A stretch of DNA of 64,000 nucleotides, taken from Mesobacillus maritimus (GTDB lineage: Bacteria > Bacillota > Bacilli > Bacillales > Cytobacillaceae). Numbering within the stretch: position 1 is the first letter of the stretch; every line of letters starts with the position of its first letter. Positions 8,713 to 17,037 of the stretch are shown here, one piece after another. The position numbers were made by a program, and so were the translations under genes. Below the pieces are notes generated by a model. The model saw only the letters and a program-made list of their open reading frames with translations, searched no databases and was not told the origin of the DNA. The stretch covers positions 126,352 to 190,351 of the forward strand of contig NZ_JACWFH010000008.1 of assembly GCF_019749255.1 (NCBI RefSeq), given 5' to 3'.

Positions 8713-9810
8713 TTATTTTTGTTGTGCCATCTCACTAAGTTTTTCTTCAGCAATTTTATCAATTTCTTTTTTTAATTCCTCAACTAGTTGCTCCTCGGGA
8801 ACTTTACGGACGGTTTTTCCGTGGCGGAATAATAATCCTTCACCACGAGCCCCTGCAATCCCAATATCTGCTTCTCTCGCTTCACCAGGACCATTTACAG
8901 CACATCCAAGAACCGCAACCTTAATTGGAGCCTTAATCTTTGAAATATATTCCTCTACTTCATTGGCAATGGAAATTAAGTCAATTTCGATTCGACCACA
9001 AGTGGGACAAGAAATAAGTGTTGCAGCATTCGCTGCAAGGCCAAATGACTTTAACAATTCTCTAGCCACTTTAACTTCTTCGACAGGATCAGCACTTAAT
9101 GAAATACGAACAGTGTTTCCTATCCCCAAGCTAAGAATGGCCCCAAGCCCCGCTGCACTTTTAACGGTTCCTGCGAACAGGGTTCCGGATTCAGTAATCC
9201 CAAGGTGGAGGGGATAATCAAAAGCTTGAGCAGCCTTCGTATAAGCTTCAATTGCAAGATTTACATCGGAAGCTTTCATAGAGACAATGATGTCATGGAA
9301 ATCTAGGTCCTCAAGAATTTTGATATGGTGTAGTGCACTCTCGACCATACCATCCGCAGTCGGGTACCCATATTTTTCAAGAATCTTTCTTTCAAGGGAA
9401 CCAGCGTTAACCCCAATTCGAATTGGAATTCCGCGTTCTTTAGCTGCTTTCACTACGGCCTCGACTTTTTCCCTTTTTCCTATATTACCTGGGTTGATTC
9501 TTATTTTATCGGCGCCGCCTTCAATCGCTTTTAGCGCCAGTTTATAATCAAAATGAATATCAACGACTAAAGGAATATTTATTTGTTTTTTTATTTCAGG
9601 TATAGCATTTGCAGCTCGCTCATCCGGGCAAGCTACACGGACAATTTGGCATCCGGCTTCTTCAAGGCGCTTGATTTCTGCGACAGTTGCCTCAACATCA
9701 TGCGTCTTGGTTGTCGTCATGCTTTGGATAACAACTTCATTGTTGCCACCGATGGTTAAGTTCCCGACGCGTACTGGACGAGTTTTAGTACGATGTGTTA
9801 ATTCACTCAA
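8713..9810 (-). CDS. ispG: 4-hydroxy-3-methylbut-2-en-1-yl diphosphate synthase IspG
   Basis: Penultimate MEP-pathway enzyme, converting MEcPP to HMBPP with a [4Fe-4S] cluster. 365 residues, TIM barrel plus C-terminal cluster domain. Visible motifs include [22 protein letters not shown], and the cluster cysteines SCPTCGR and [11 protein letters not shown]. The open frame extends upstream to 9918, but conservation starts at [16 protein letters not shown] at 9810 lies ten bases from AAAAGGAG and gives that N-terminus. Its product is the substrate of IspH at 270-1214. Confidence 0.95.
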   Translation of the reverse strand: MSELTHRTKTRPVRVGNLTIGGNNEVVIQSMTTTKTHDVEATVAEIKRLEEAGCQIVRVACPDERAANAIPEIKKQINIPLVVDIHFDYKLALKAIEGGADKIRINPGNIGKREKVEAVVKAAKERGIPIRIGVNAGSLERKILEKYGYPTADGMVESALHHIKILEDLDFHDIIVSMKASDVNLAIEAYTKAAQAFDYPLHLGITESGTLFAGTVKSAAGLGAILSLGIGNTVRISLSADPVEEVKVARELLKSFGLAANAATLISCPTCGRIEIDLISIANEVEEYISKIKAPIKVAVLGCAVNGPGEAREADIGIAGARGEGLLFRHGKTVRKVPEEQLVEELKKEIDKIAEEKLSEMAQQK

Positions 9811-9927
9811 CAGTGATTCGCTCCTTTTTATAAAAAGAAATTCATCTTTAACTTTTGTAGTCATATTCATTCTATCAGGAGGAATGGAAAAATGACAAGA
9901 AAAGAAGTTCTCTTTCATTACCTTATG

Positions 9928-10254
9928 CTATTGTGATTGACTATAATTTGGAAACTTATAGGAGTTACCAATTATGATTTCTTCTGGAGGTGTTCCATCA
10001 TTTAACTCTTGGAAATCTGCTACTGCTTCTGTAATTGAAACAGGTAGTGGCCCATCTAGATTCCTTTCCAAAATTGATAAAACTGTATCCCCAGGATGTA
10101 TCTCTTGTTCATAATAAGATGTCGTGTCTTGGCTGACTGTCTTTGCCTCTATTTTATTCGTACTAACAGGAGTTGGAAGACTTCCATAATTTAAATCATT
10201 GTAAATTGAATAAACTACAAGAACGATAAATAGGAATCCAGCTAGCTTTTTCAT
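9928..10254 (-). CDS. yqfZ: YqfZ, membrane-anchored LysM-like protein
   Basis: 108 residues. A short N-terminal membrane anchor or signal (KKLAGFLFIVLVVYSIY) is followed by an exported LysM-like segment, IHPGDTVLSILERN ... FQELN ... IGNSYKFP. LysM domains bind peptidoglycan. Start at 10254 is eight bases from GGAGG. Adjacent to ispG, same strand, as in B. subtilis. Role unknown. Confidence 0.8.
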   Translation of the reverse strand: MKKLAGFLFIVLVVYSIYNDLNYGSLPTPVSTNKIEAKTVSQDTTSYYEQEIHPGDTVLSILERNLDGPLPVSITEAVADFQELNDGTPPEEIIIGNSYKFPNYSQSQ

Positions 10255-10363
10255 AGGACAATCCTCCATGTTAAGGTTTGTCCATTAATATGCAAGGATT
10301 GAAAAGAATAGAACAAAAAACTGCCCTCAACCAATGTGAGCGCAGCTTCGACTTTTATAATGT

Positions 10364-11158
10364 TCAAGTAGATGATGTTGATTCATTGTTCGAATTAGGA
10401 ACCTCTTGTATGGCTAAAAGTAAAATGGTGAGGCTAACAAACCAATTAATGAGTGATCCGAATGGAACGTGCGTTTGAAATAAACCCATAATCGTAAAGA
10501 ACACAGTTGGAAGAGTCACACTGTAAGCTGTCATTCTCCACAAATGGCGATATTTCAGATCCTTTCTCACAATATTTTTAAGTAATATTCCTATTAATGC
10601 AAGAATAGAGATTTCAATGAAATCTAACCCGCTACTAAAAAGAAAGATCAAAATTGAAAAGATAGGCAGTATAAAGGCCATTGCTGTATCTGACCCTTCA
10701 ATAAATGTGATGATATCTTGTTTGGTGATTGGATCCATTGCCATCATTGAGTAAGGTACGGAATTCGCTTCACCACCTGAGCTTAAGACCATTTCAGTTT
10801 GAAGTAGAGCGAGGGTGTCACCTGTTTTCGATACATTGTCTACATCCATTACACCGGTTGCATCAAAAATGATCGAAAACTTCCCTTTATTAATTGTAAT
10901 GGGTTGGTCTTCTGAAGAGGTAAGGACACCGTTTTCAATCTTGAACTCTGGGAGATCTTCCTTAATGGTTTCTTCAGTAACTACGACCGCTTCCTTCATT
11001 GTTGAATTTGTATAATATATGGTAGGTAAGACGGATAATAAGGATAAGAGAAAAACATAAAGAATGGTTTTGCCTATACCTTGTACTCGAAAAGAAGCGA
11101 TGTCCTTTGGAGAGTACAGGCTTTTATAAAATTGTTTAAAAATATTGATTGAACTCAC
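10364..11158 (-). CDS. yqgB: DUF1189 membrane protein (YqgB)
   Basis: 264 residues. A cytoplasmic N-terminus (FKQFYKSLYSPKDIASFR) is typical of DUF1189. One membrane segment near 30-50 precedes an extracytoplasmic domain of about 120 residues, then three to four C-terminal membrane segments. Function unknown. The GTG at 11158 has only a poorly spaced GAAGGG upstream and no better start is visible, so the first residues are uncertain. Possibly cotranscribed with yqfZ, 110 bases downstream. Confidence 0.82.
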   Translation of the reverse strand: MSSINIFKQFYKSLYSPKDIASFRVQGIGKTILYVFLLSLLSVLPTIYYTNSTMKEAVVVTEETIKEDLPEFKIENGVLTSSEDQPITINKGKFSIIFDATGVMDVDNVSKTGDTLALLQTEMVLSSGGEANSVPYSMMAMDPITKQDIITFIEGSDTAMAFILPIFSILIFLFSSGLDFIEISILALIGILLKNIVRKDLKYRHLWRMTAYSVTLPTVFFTIMGLFQTHVPFGSLINWFVSLTILLLAIQEVPNSNNESTSST

Positions 11159-11372
11159 ACCCTTCGTTGTTATAACGGGTATTATTGTATCTTGAACAAT
11201 GGGGAATCACAAGTGATATCCTTTTCTTTGTAATATTTCTGTAACATTAGGCGTAAATGTTAAGGTATTGTAAATTTCCTTCAAAAAATATTTACAACCT
11301 TCTCACTTATCTTCCATAATTGTAGAGGTTTGTTGAATATAGTCGAATAATAATGTAGGGGTTGTTGAAACA

Positions 11373-13004
11373 ATGGAATTGAATGTACAAGCAATGCTGT
11401 TTGAATTTTTGGGCGGCCTTGGTATTTTCCTATTCGGAATAAAATACATGGGGGACGGTCTTCAAAAATCTGCAGGTGACCGCTTACGAGATTTATTAGA
11501 CCGCTTTACGACAAATCCAGTGATGGGCGTTCTAGCAGGAATAGTCGTAACTGTTCTAATTCAAAGTAGTTCTGCAACGACGGTTCTTACAGTTGGTCTT
11601 GTTAGTGCTGGCTTTATGAATTTAAGGCAAGCAATTGGTGTCATTATGGGCGCAAATATTGGGACAACCGTAACAGCCTTTATCATCGGGATAGATATTG
11701 GTGAATTTGCTTTACCAGTTATTGCATTAGGTGCAATTCTGTTATTTTTCTTTAAGAACCAAAAAATCCATAACATCGGCCAGATTGTTTTTGGATTTGG
11801 GGCATTATTCTATGGTCTAGAGCTAATGAGCGCTGGTATGAAACCACTTCGCAGCCTCCAGGCCTTTCAAGATCTTACAGTTCAGATGAGTGATAATCCA
11901 ATTTTAGGAGTTGTCATTGGAACACTCTTTACAGTCATAGTACAGAGTTCAAGTGCAACGATCGGGATTCTACAGGGACTGTTCGGTGATGGGCTAATAA
12001 GACTGGATGCGGCTTTGCCAGTACTCTTTGGTGATAATATCGGGACTACCATCACGGCGATTCTAGCTTCGATTGGTGCATCAGTAGCAGCTCGTCGTGC
12101 AGCTGCAACCCATGTTCTCTTTAATTTAGTTGGAACAATCATTTTTACGATTCTGTTAAATCCCTTTACGCGTGTAGTCGAATTTATTAAGGAGGCAATG
12201 AATCTAAATCCTGAAATGACGATTGCATTTGCACACGGAATCTTTAATACAACGAATACATTAATACAATTGCCATTTGTGGCAGTACTAGCTTATATTG
12301 TGACCAAGCTAATTCCTGGTCAGGATTCAGTCGTGGATTACAAGGCGAAGCATTTAGACCCTATTTTTATCGAGCAGTCACCTTCTATTGCACTTGGACA
12401 AGCAAAGGAAGAAGTGTTGCGAATGGGACAGTTTGCAGTACAGGGACTCGAAGAAACCAAGCAATATTTAGAAACAAAAAATAGTAAAAATGCGAGTACT
12501 GCATATCAGTTGGAAGAGGCAATCAATAATTTAGACAGAAAAATTACAGATTATCTTGTTCGTCTCTCGTCTAGTTCTCTTTCCAAACAGGACTCGGAAG
12601 TGCATGGGAACTTAATGGATACCGTTCGCGATATTGAGCGTATCGGCGACCATTTTGAAAATATCCTTGAACTAGTTGAATATCAACAAGCGAATAAGGT
12701 GAAAATGACGGATCTTGCTATGGGTGACCTTGATACTATGTTCTCTCTAACAATCTCTACAGTAAATAATGCGTTGCAGTCGCTAGATCAGAACGATCGA
12801 ACAATTGCAGAAAAAGTTGTTAGAAAAGAAGAAGAAATTGATAAAATGGAAAGATCGTTACGGAAACAGCATATTCTCCGTATAAGCGAAGGCAGCTGTT
12901 CAGGTCAAGCTGGTATTGTTTTCGTGGATATTGTCAGCAACCTTGAAAGAATTGGTGACCATGCTGTAAATATTGCGGATTATGTTTTAGGTGAAAATCA
13001 TTAA
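11373..13004 (+). CDS. Na/Pi cotransporter family protein with C-terminal PhoU-like domain
   Basis: 543 residues. The N-terminal 310 residues form two inverted repeats of the Na+/Pi symporter II family, each with the signature QSSSAT (VLIQSSSATT in the first, VIVQSSSATIG in the second). The last 200 residues are a helical PhoU-like domain with repeated ERIGDH (DIERIGDHFENI, NLERIGDHAVNIADY). Likely low-affinity, sodium-driven phosphate uptake. The PhoU part may regulate transport. Not part of the pst operon 6 kb downstream. Confidence 0.88.
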   Translation: MELNVQAMLFEFLGGLGIFLFGIKYMGDGLQKSAGDRLRDLLDRFTTNPVMGVLAGIVVTVLIQSSSATTVLTVGLVSAGFMNLRQAIGVIMGANIGTTVTAFIIGIDIGEFALPVIALGAILLFFFKNQKIHNIGQIVFGFGALFYGLELMSAGMKPLRSLQAFQDLTVQMSDNPILGVVIGTLFTVIVQSSSATIGILQGLFGDGLIRLDAALPVLFGDNIGTTITAILASIGASVAARRAAATHVLFNLVGTIIFTILLNPFTRVVEFIKEAMNLNPEMTIAFAHGIFNTTNTLIQLPFVAVLAYIVTKLIPGQDSVVDYKAKHLDPIFIEQSPSIALGQAKEEVLRMGQFAVQGLEETKQYLETKNSKNASTAYQLEEAINNLDRKITDYLVRLSSSSLSKQDSEVHGNLMDTVRDIERIGDHFENILELVEYQQANKVKMTDLAMGDLDTMFSLTISTVNNALQSLDQNDRTIAEKVVRKEEEIDKMERSLRKQHILRISEGSCSGQAGIVFVDIVSNLERIGDHAVNIADYVLGENH

Positions 13005-13013
13005 TGGTAAAAT

Positions 13014-13045
13014 GGCAAGGGGATCTCTCCCTTGCTTTTTTATTT
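13014..13045 (+). terminator. Terminator after the Na/Pi cotransporter
   Basis: GCAAGGG pairs with CCCTTGC around a short loop, followed by TTTTTTATTTT. Confidence 0.8.
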
Positions 13046-13065
13046 TATGGAAGAGGTGAATGTAT

Positions 13066-13545
13066 TTGGATTACGTATATTGGGGCATCATCATTTTGTT
13101 GTTTTTAGTTGCTTTTATTGGGTTAGTCTACCCTGTTATCCCGAGTGTGGTTTTCTTGTTTGGTGGTTTTCTGCTGTATGGGGTTTTCTATTCTTTTGAG
13201 TCCTTTAATTGGCTATTTTGGTCTATTCAAGTCTTGTTTATTATTTTGTTACTTGGTGCTGACTATGCAGCCAATATTATTGGTGTTAAAAAGTACGGAG
13301 GTTCAAAGGCAGGTGTTTGGGGAAGTACAATTGGGTTACTTATTGGCCCGTTTGTTATTCCGGTAGTCGGTATTCTGATAGGACCCTTCTTAGGAGCAAT
13401 GGTAGCTGAGTTAATCGTTCATAAAAGAAATATAAAAGAATCTATGCAAATTGGGTTTGGGTCAGTAGTTGGATTTGTCAGTAGTGTCATTACTAAGGGA
13501 ATCATCCAAGTGCTTATGTTAGTTTACTTTTTTTTCGTGATTTAA
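13066..13545 (+). CDS. yqgC: DUF456 membrane protein (YqgC)
   Basis: About 159 residues and almost wholly hydrophobic. Segments near 1-45, 50-70, 85-115 and 130-158 contain Gly-rich GVWGSTIGLLIGP and VGILIGPFLGAMVAE, typical of DUF456. Function unknown. The position just before sodA matches B. subtilis yqgC. An ATG at 13060 is one base from AGAGGTG. The TTG at 13066 has seven-base spacing and is preferred. Confidence 0.82.
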   Translation: MDYVYWGIIILLFLVAFIGLVYPVIPSVVFLFGGFLLYGVFYSFESFNWLFWSIQVLFIILLLGADYAANIIGVKKYGGSKAGVWGSTIGLLIGPFVIPVVGILIGPFLGAMVAELIVHKRNIKESMQIGFGSVVGFVSSVITKGIIQVLMLVYFFFVI

Positions 13546-13715
13546 TTAAGCTCTCGTAAAGAATGTAGCTAAATATCCAAGAGACAATCAGGCTGTTTTT
13601 ACGTATTTGGAGTAAAACAATTCCAAGTTTCTCTAATTAAAGTCTACACTTCCGTAAAATGTTTATCTAAACACTTCTTTCCTATTATATAAACAACCAG
13701 GTTTTTTAAGAAAGC

Positions 13716-13748
13716 ATAAAAAAATCATGCTTAGCATGATTTTTTTAT
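13716..13748. terminator. Bidirectional terminator between yqgC and fnr
   Basis: AAAAAAATCATGC pairs with GCATGATTTTTTT around a two-base loop. It lies directly after the fnr stop codon and is symmetric enough to work both ways. Confidence 0.85.
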
Positions 13749-14440
13749 TAATTTAGTCCACATAGCTCAAACGCGCAATTTTGACAATCGACTTCCCGCT
13801 TTAAAAATGTTAGATCCTTTACAGTGAATCTAAGCTGATCATAGGTGATAATGTCTTGTTCACGCAACTCTTTTAACATTCGTTGAATGACTTCTCGCGT
13901 CCCATAAGTTAGATTTGCTAGTTCTTGATGTGTAAGGGGAAGGTCGATAAGGATACCTTCATCGGTTTTAACGCCGTAGCTATTACATAATCTTATTAGG
14001 ATTGAATAAAGTCCCCCTTTTTTTCCGTTCATGATTAAATCTTGACACTTCATCTGGGCTTTAAGATACCGTGTACTTAACCAATTTAACAGCGAATTCA
14101 TCGCTGTTTTGTTATTTAAGACATATTCTTCAAATGCTTCTTTTTTAATTACGATAAGTTCGCAATCTGTTAATGCCTTAGACGTAAAGTGATAACGGGG
14201 ATTGTGTCTAAACATCTCATACTCAATAATCATTTCCTCACCATTTAATAGCTTCATAATGAATTCTTTGCCTTTCATATGAACGCGGCCAATCGAAATC
14301 GTTCCACTGAGAACAAGATAAATATTTTCGACTGGATCCTCTTCTTGAAAGAGAATGGTATCTGCTGGAATTTTCTGAATGGATTCTTTATCAATAAAGT
14401 TTTGTAACATTAAACTATACAAGGAAATACTTTTTTCCAC
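13748..14440 (-). CDS. fnr: Fnr-type Crp-family regulator with C-terminal iron-sulfur cysteines
   Basis: 230-residue Crp/Fnr regulator. The cyclic-nucleotide-like beta barrel (about 25-110) contains EEDPVENIYLVLSGTISIG. The HTH is near 175-200 (THQELANLTYGTREVIQRML). The C-terminus holds C219-X2-C222-X4-C227, the arrangement of the oxygen-sensing cluster in B. subtilis Fnr (C227/C230/C235). N-terminal Fnr cysteines of the E. coli type are absent. Likely senses oxygen or redox state and controls anaerobic genes. An alternative is another redox Crp paralogue. Start: GTG 14440, eight bases from GGAG. The GTG at 14449 overlaps the ribosome site. Confidence 0.8.
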   Translation of the reverse strand: MEKSISLYSLMLQNFIDKESIQKIPADTILFQEEDPVENIYLVLSGTISIGRVHMKGKEFIMKLLNGEEMIIEYEMFRHNPRYHFTSKALTDCELIVIKKEAFEEYVLNNKTAMNSLLNWLSTRYLKAQMKCQDLIMNGKKGGLYSILIRLCNSYGVKTDEGILIDLPLTHQELANLTYGTREVIQRMLKELREQDIITYDQLRFTVKDLTFLKREVDCQNCAFELCGLN

Positions 14441-14469
14441 GAGGATCACTCCCTATAAAAAGCCTTTAC

Positions 14470-14505
14470 ACCTTTGATTTAAATGAATTGTAGATACTAT
14501 GTCAA
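14470..14505 (-). promoter_or_regulatory. Probable sigma-A promoter of fnr
   Basis: Minus-strand TTGACA (14505-14500), 17 bases, then TTAAAT (14482-14477). This predicts a start near 14470 and a leader of about 30 bases. The rest of the 374-base gap 14441-14814 shows only the sodA promoter and an imperfect palindrome near 14742-14760. Confidence 0.6.
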
Positions 14506-14689
14506 TAGTGCTTTGGAAGAAAAAGGAAGTGTGTTTTTGTAGGTGCGATAAAAATCGTTGACAGAATAGGAATTATAAAATTTTGACGATTTTTCGAATT
14601 TATTTTTTAAAGTCTGTTTTTTTAAAAGAAACATGAATAAATGAAGAGTCTGGAGCACAAACTTAGTTGCGTTAAGTTAAGCGTTTTAT

Positions 14690-14718
14690 TTGATTCAATT
14701 ACCGTTGTTTGGTAATCT
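14690..14718 (+). promoter_or_regulatory. Probable sigma-A promoter of sodA
   Basis: TTGATT (14690-14695), a 17-base spacer and TAATCT (14713-14718). The leader of about 90 bases contains an imperfect palindrome centred on TTTAAA (14742-14760). Confidence 0.45.
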
Positions 14719-14814
14719 ATTGCTAGAGCCTTGTGAATGATTCCAATATTTAAATAATTGGATGTTGGAAAGATTTCAGAGGGAAATCATACGATACATA
14801 GGAGGATGTTAAAA

Positions 14815-15423
14815 ATGGCTTTTGAACTACCTGAATTACCTTATGCATATGATGCACTTGAACCACACATTGACAAAGAAACAATGAATATTCATCATAC
14901 GAAGCATCATAACACTTATGTTACTAACTTAAACAATGCTCTAGCAGGAAATGAGGAGCTTCTTTCTAAGTCTGTTGAGGAAGTAATCGCTAACCTTGAT
15001 GCTGTTCCTGAGGCTGCACGTACTGCTGTCCGTAACAATGGTGGTGGACATGCTAACCACTCACTTTTCTGGCAAATCCTTTCACCTAATGGTGGCGGCG
15101 CGCCAACTGGTGAAATTGCTGAAGCAATCTCAAACAAGTTTGGAAGCTTTGATGCATTCAAAGAAGAGTTTGCTAAAGTAGCGACGACTCGATTTGGTTC
15201 TGGTTGGGCATGGCTTGCTGTAAATAACGGTGAGCTTGAAGTAACTAGTACTCCAAACCAAGACTCTCCACTAATGGAAGGTAAGACTCCAGTCCTTGGA
15301 CTTGATGTTTGGGAGCATGCTTACTACTTAAACTACCAAAACAGAAGACCAGATTATATTGGCGCATTCTGGAACGTAGTAAACTGGGATGAAGTAAATA
15401 AGCGTTACAACGCTGCGAAATAA
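14815..15423 (+). CDS. sodA: Superoxide dismutase (Mn)
   Basis: Cytoplasmic Mn-dependent superoxide dismutase, 202 residues. Metal ligands are H27 (NIHHTKHH), the His of ANHSLFW, and the Asp and His of [16 protein letters not shown] and YQNRRPDYI are also typical. Start at 14815 is set by AGGAGG seven to eight bases upstream and the [11 protein letters not shown]-terminus. Residues predicted upstream of it are leader sequence. Monocistronic, with promoter and terminator both visible. Confidence 0.97.
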   Translation: MAFELPELPYAYDALEPHIDKETMNIHHTKHHNTYVTNLNNALAGNEELLSKSVEEVIANLDAVPEAARTAVRNNGGGHANHSLFWQILSPNGGGAPTGEIAEAISNKFGSFDAFKEEFAKVATTRFGSGWAWLAVNNGELEVTSTPNQDSPLMEGKTPVLGLDVWEHAYYLNYQNRRPDYIGAFWNVVNWDEVNKRYNAAK

Positions 15424-15436
15424 TGATGACATATAA

Positions 15437-15473
15437 AGAAGACAGGCGAAATCTCGCCTGTCTTCTTTTTTTA
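15437..15473 (+). terminator. Terminator of sodA
   Basis: GAAGACAGGCGA pairs with TCGCCTGTCTTC, followed by TTTTTTTATA. Confidence 0.9.
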
Positions 15474-15555
15474 TACTCAGAAAGAGCTTTCGGATATAAT
15501 GCATAACTCAGTATGGATTGTTAGAAACTACTCAGAAGAAAAGGGGAGTTTCTTA

Positions 15556-16773
15556 ATGAGTAAATTAAAAAAACTGATAGGTGATGTGGAACTGACGAAA
15601 GACCTTATGCTTCTTTTGTTAATTGGTGGTTTATATTCGCTGAGTGTTGCCTTGTCCAACACCTTTGTGAACATTTATTTATGGAAGCAGTCTGGCGAGT
15701 TTATAGATCTTGGGCTCTATAATTTATCCACAGTCATTATGCAACTTCTAACCTTTATATTGGCAGGCAGATGGGCCAAAAAAGTAGACAGGGTCATCGT
15801 CCTTAGAATTGGTGTCATATTCTTAGCGGCCTTTTACTTAGCCGTCTTATTCGCTGGGGCAAGGGCATCGGAATTTTTGTTGGTGTTAGGTGGTCTCCTT
15901 GGTATCGGTTATGGATTTTATTGGCTTGCATTCAATGTCCTCACCTTTGAAATCACAGAACCCGAAACGAGGGACTTTTTCAATGGGTTTTTAGGAATAC
16001 TGTCATCTGCAGGTGGGATGATTGGTCCGTTTGCCGCCGGTATTATTATTTCAAGGTTGGAGAAATTTACCGGATACACCGTTATTTTTGGCATATCCTT
16101 AGTTTTGTTTTCAGTAGCGGTATTTCTAAGTTTCTTTTTAAAACGACGTCCGGCTGAAGGCAGGTATTGGTTTGCGCGTATATGGCAAGAAAGGAAGCAA
16201 AGCCTAAACTGGCGTATGGTTACAAACGCCCATATTTTCCAAGGGCTAAGGGAAGGGACCTTTGCCTTTATAGTCTCAGTATTTGTGTTCATTTCAACGG
16301 GTAGTGAAATGGCATTAGGAACTTTTGGGCTCATTAATTCAGGTATTTCTTTTCTAACTTACTTTTTTGTTTCAAGAATGCTGAAGAAGGATTTTAGGAA
16401 AAAGGCTATCCTTATCGGAGGAATTCTGCTTTATTTGGTCATTTTCTTACTTGTCTTTGAATTAACTTATATGAAGCTTCTTATGTATGCTGCCATCATT
16501 GCAGTAGCGTATCCACTATTGCTGGTTCCGTACTCATCGCTTACCTATGATGTTATTGGACGAGGATGGAAGGCCGCAGAAATGAGAATTGAATACATAG
16601 TGGTAAAAGAAGTGTTTTTAAATATCGGGAGGATTATCTCGATTACTCTTTTCTTGTTGGCGATAAGGTTTTTTAATCAAGAAAAGAGCATTCCAATCTT
16701 GCTTCTGATAATCGGAAGCGGTCATACGCTTATTTACTTTTTTATACGCAAAGTAAAATTTTCTATTGCCTAG
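15556..16773 (+). CDS. yqgE: MFS transporter YqgE
   Basis: 405-residue integral membrane protein with about twelve hydrophobic segments, major facilitator type. The inter-half loop around 190-215 is basic (LKRRPAEGRYWF). The substrate cannot be told from sequence. Located between sodA and pbpA as yqgE in B. subtilis. The start ATG 15556 is seven bases from AAGGGGAG. The longer frame from 15499 lies in the leader. Confidence 0.85.
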   Translation: MSKLKKLIGDVELTKDLMLLLLIGGLYSLSVALSNTFVNIYLWKQSGEFIDLGLYNLSTVIMQLLTFILAGRWAKKVDRVIVLRIGVIFLAAFYLAVLFAGARASEFLLVLGGLLGIGYGFYWLAFNVLTFEITEPETRDFFNGFLGILSSAGGMIGPFAAGIIISRLEKFTGYTVIFGISLVLFSVAVFLSFFLKRRPAEGRYWFARIWQERKQSLNWRMVTNAHIFQGLREGTFAFIVSVFVFISTGSEMALGTFGLINSGISFLTYFFVSRMLKKDFRKKAILIGGILLYLVIFLLVFELTYMKLLMYAAIIAVAYPLLLVPYSSLTYDVIGRGWKAAEMRIEYIVVKEVFLNIGRIISITLFLLAIRFFNQEKSIPILLLIIGSGHTLIYFFIRKVKFSIA

Positions 16774-17037
16774 GTCTTTGGTAAAAGCTGATTTTAGTGA
16801 TAGTACAGCTAGTTATGGGGTTCTATGCACGAAGCTCTTTTCTCATAATTGAAAGCATCTTAAAAGATAGAAATACGCTCAAAGTCAATGGTATTTGAAT
16901 CTTCAAGCAAAAAAGTCTGAGAAAAGAGCCTCGGTAAATAAAGGTATTGAGATTTTTCGATAGAAATATACCTGCTTTTCCTATAAAATAAAAGGTAATG
17001 CATAGAAAACCTTTATTGTTTAGGAAGGTGGGGGGAT

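Noticed and set aside
11258-11274. Pho box for the DUF1189 gene (two TTWACA repeats on the minus strand)
   Set aside because: Only two repeats in register, with a third absent on either side and no fitting -10, so probably chance in AT-rich DNA.
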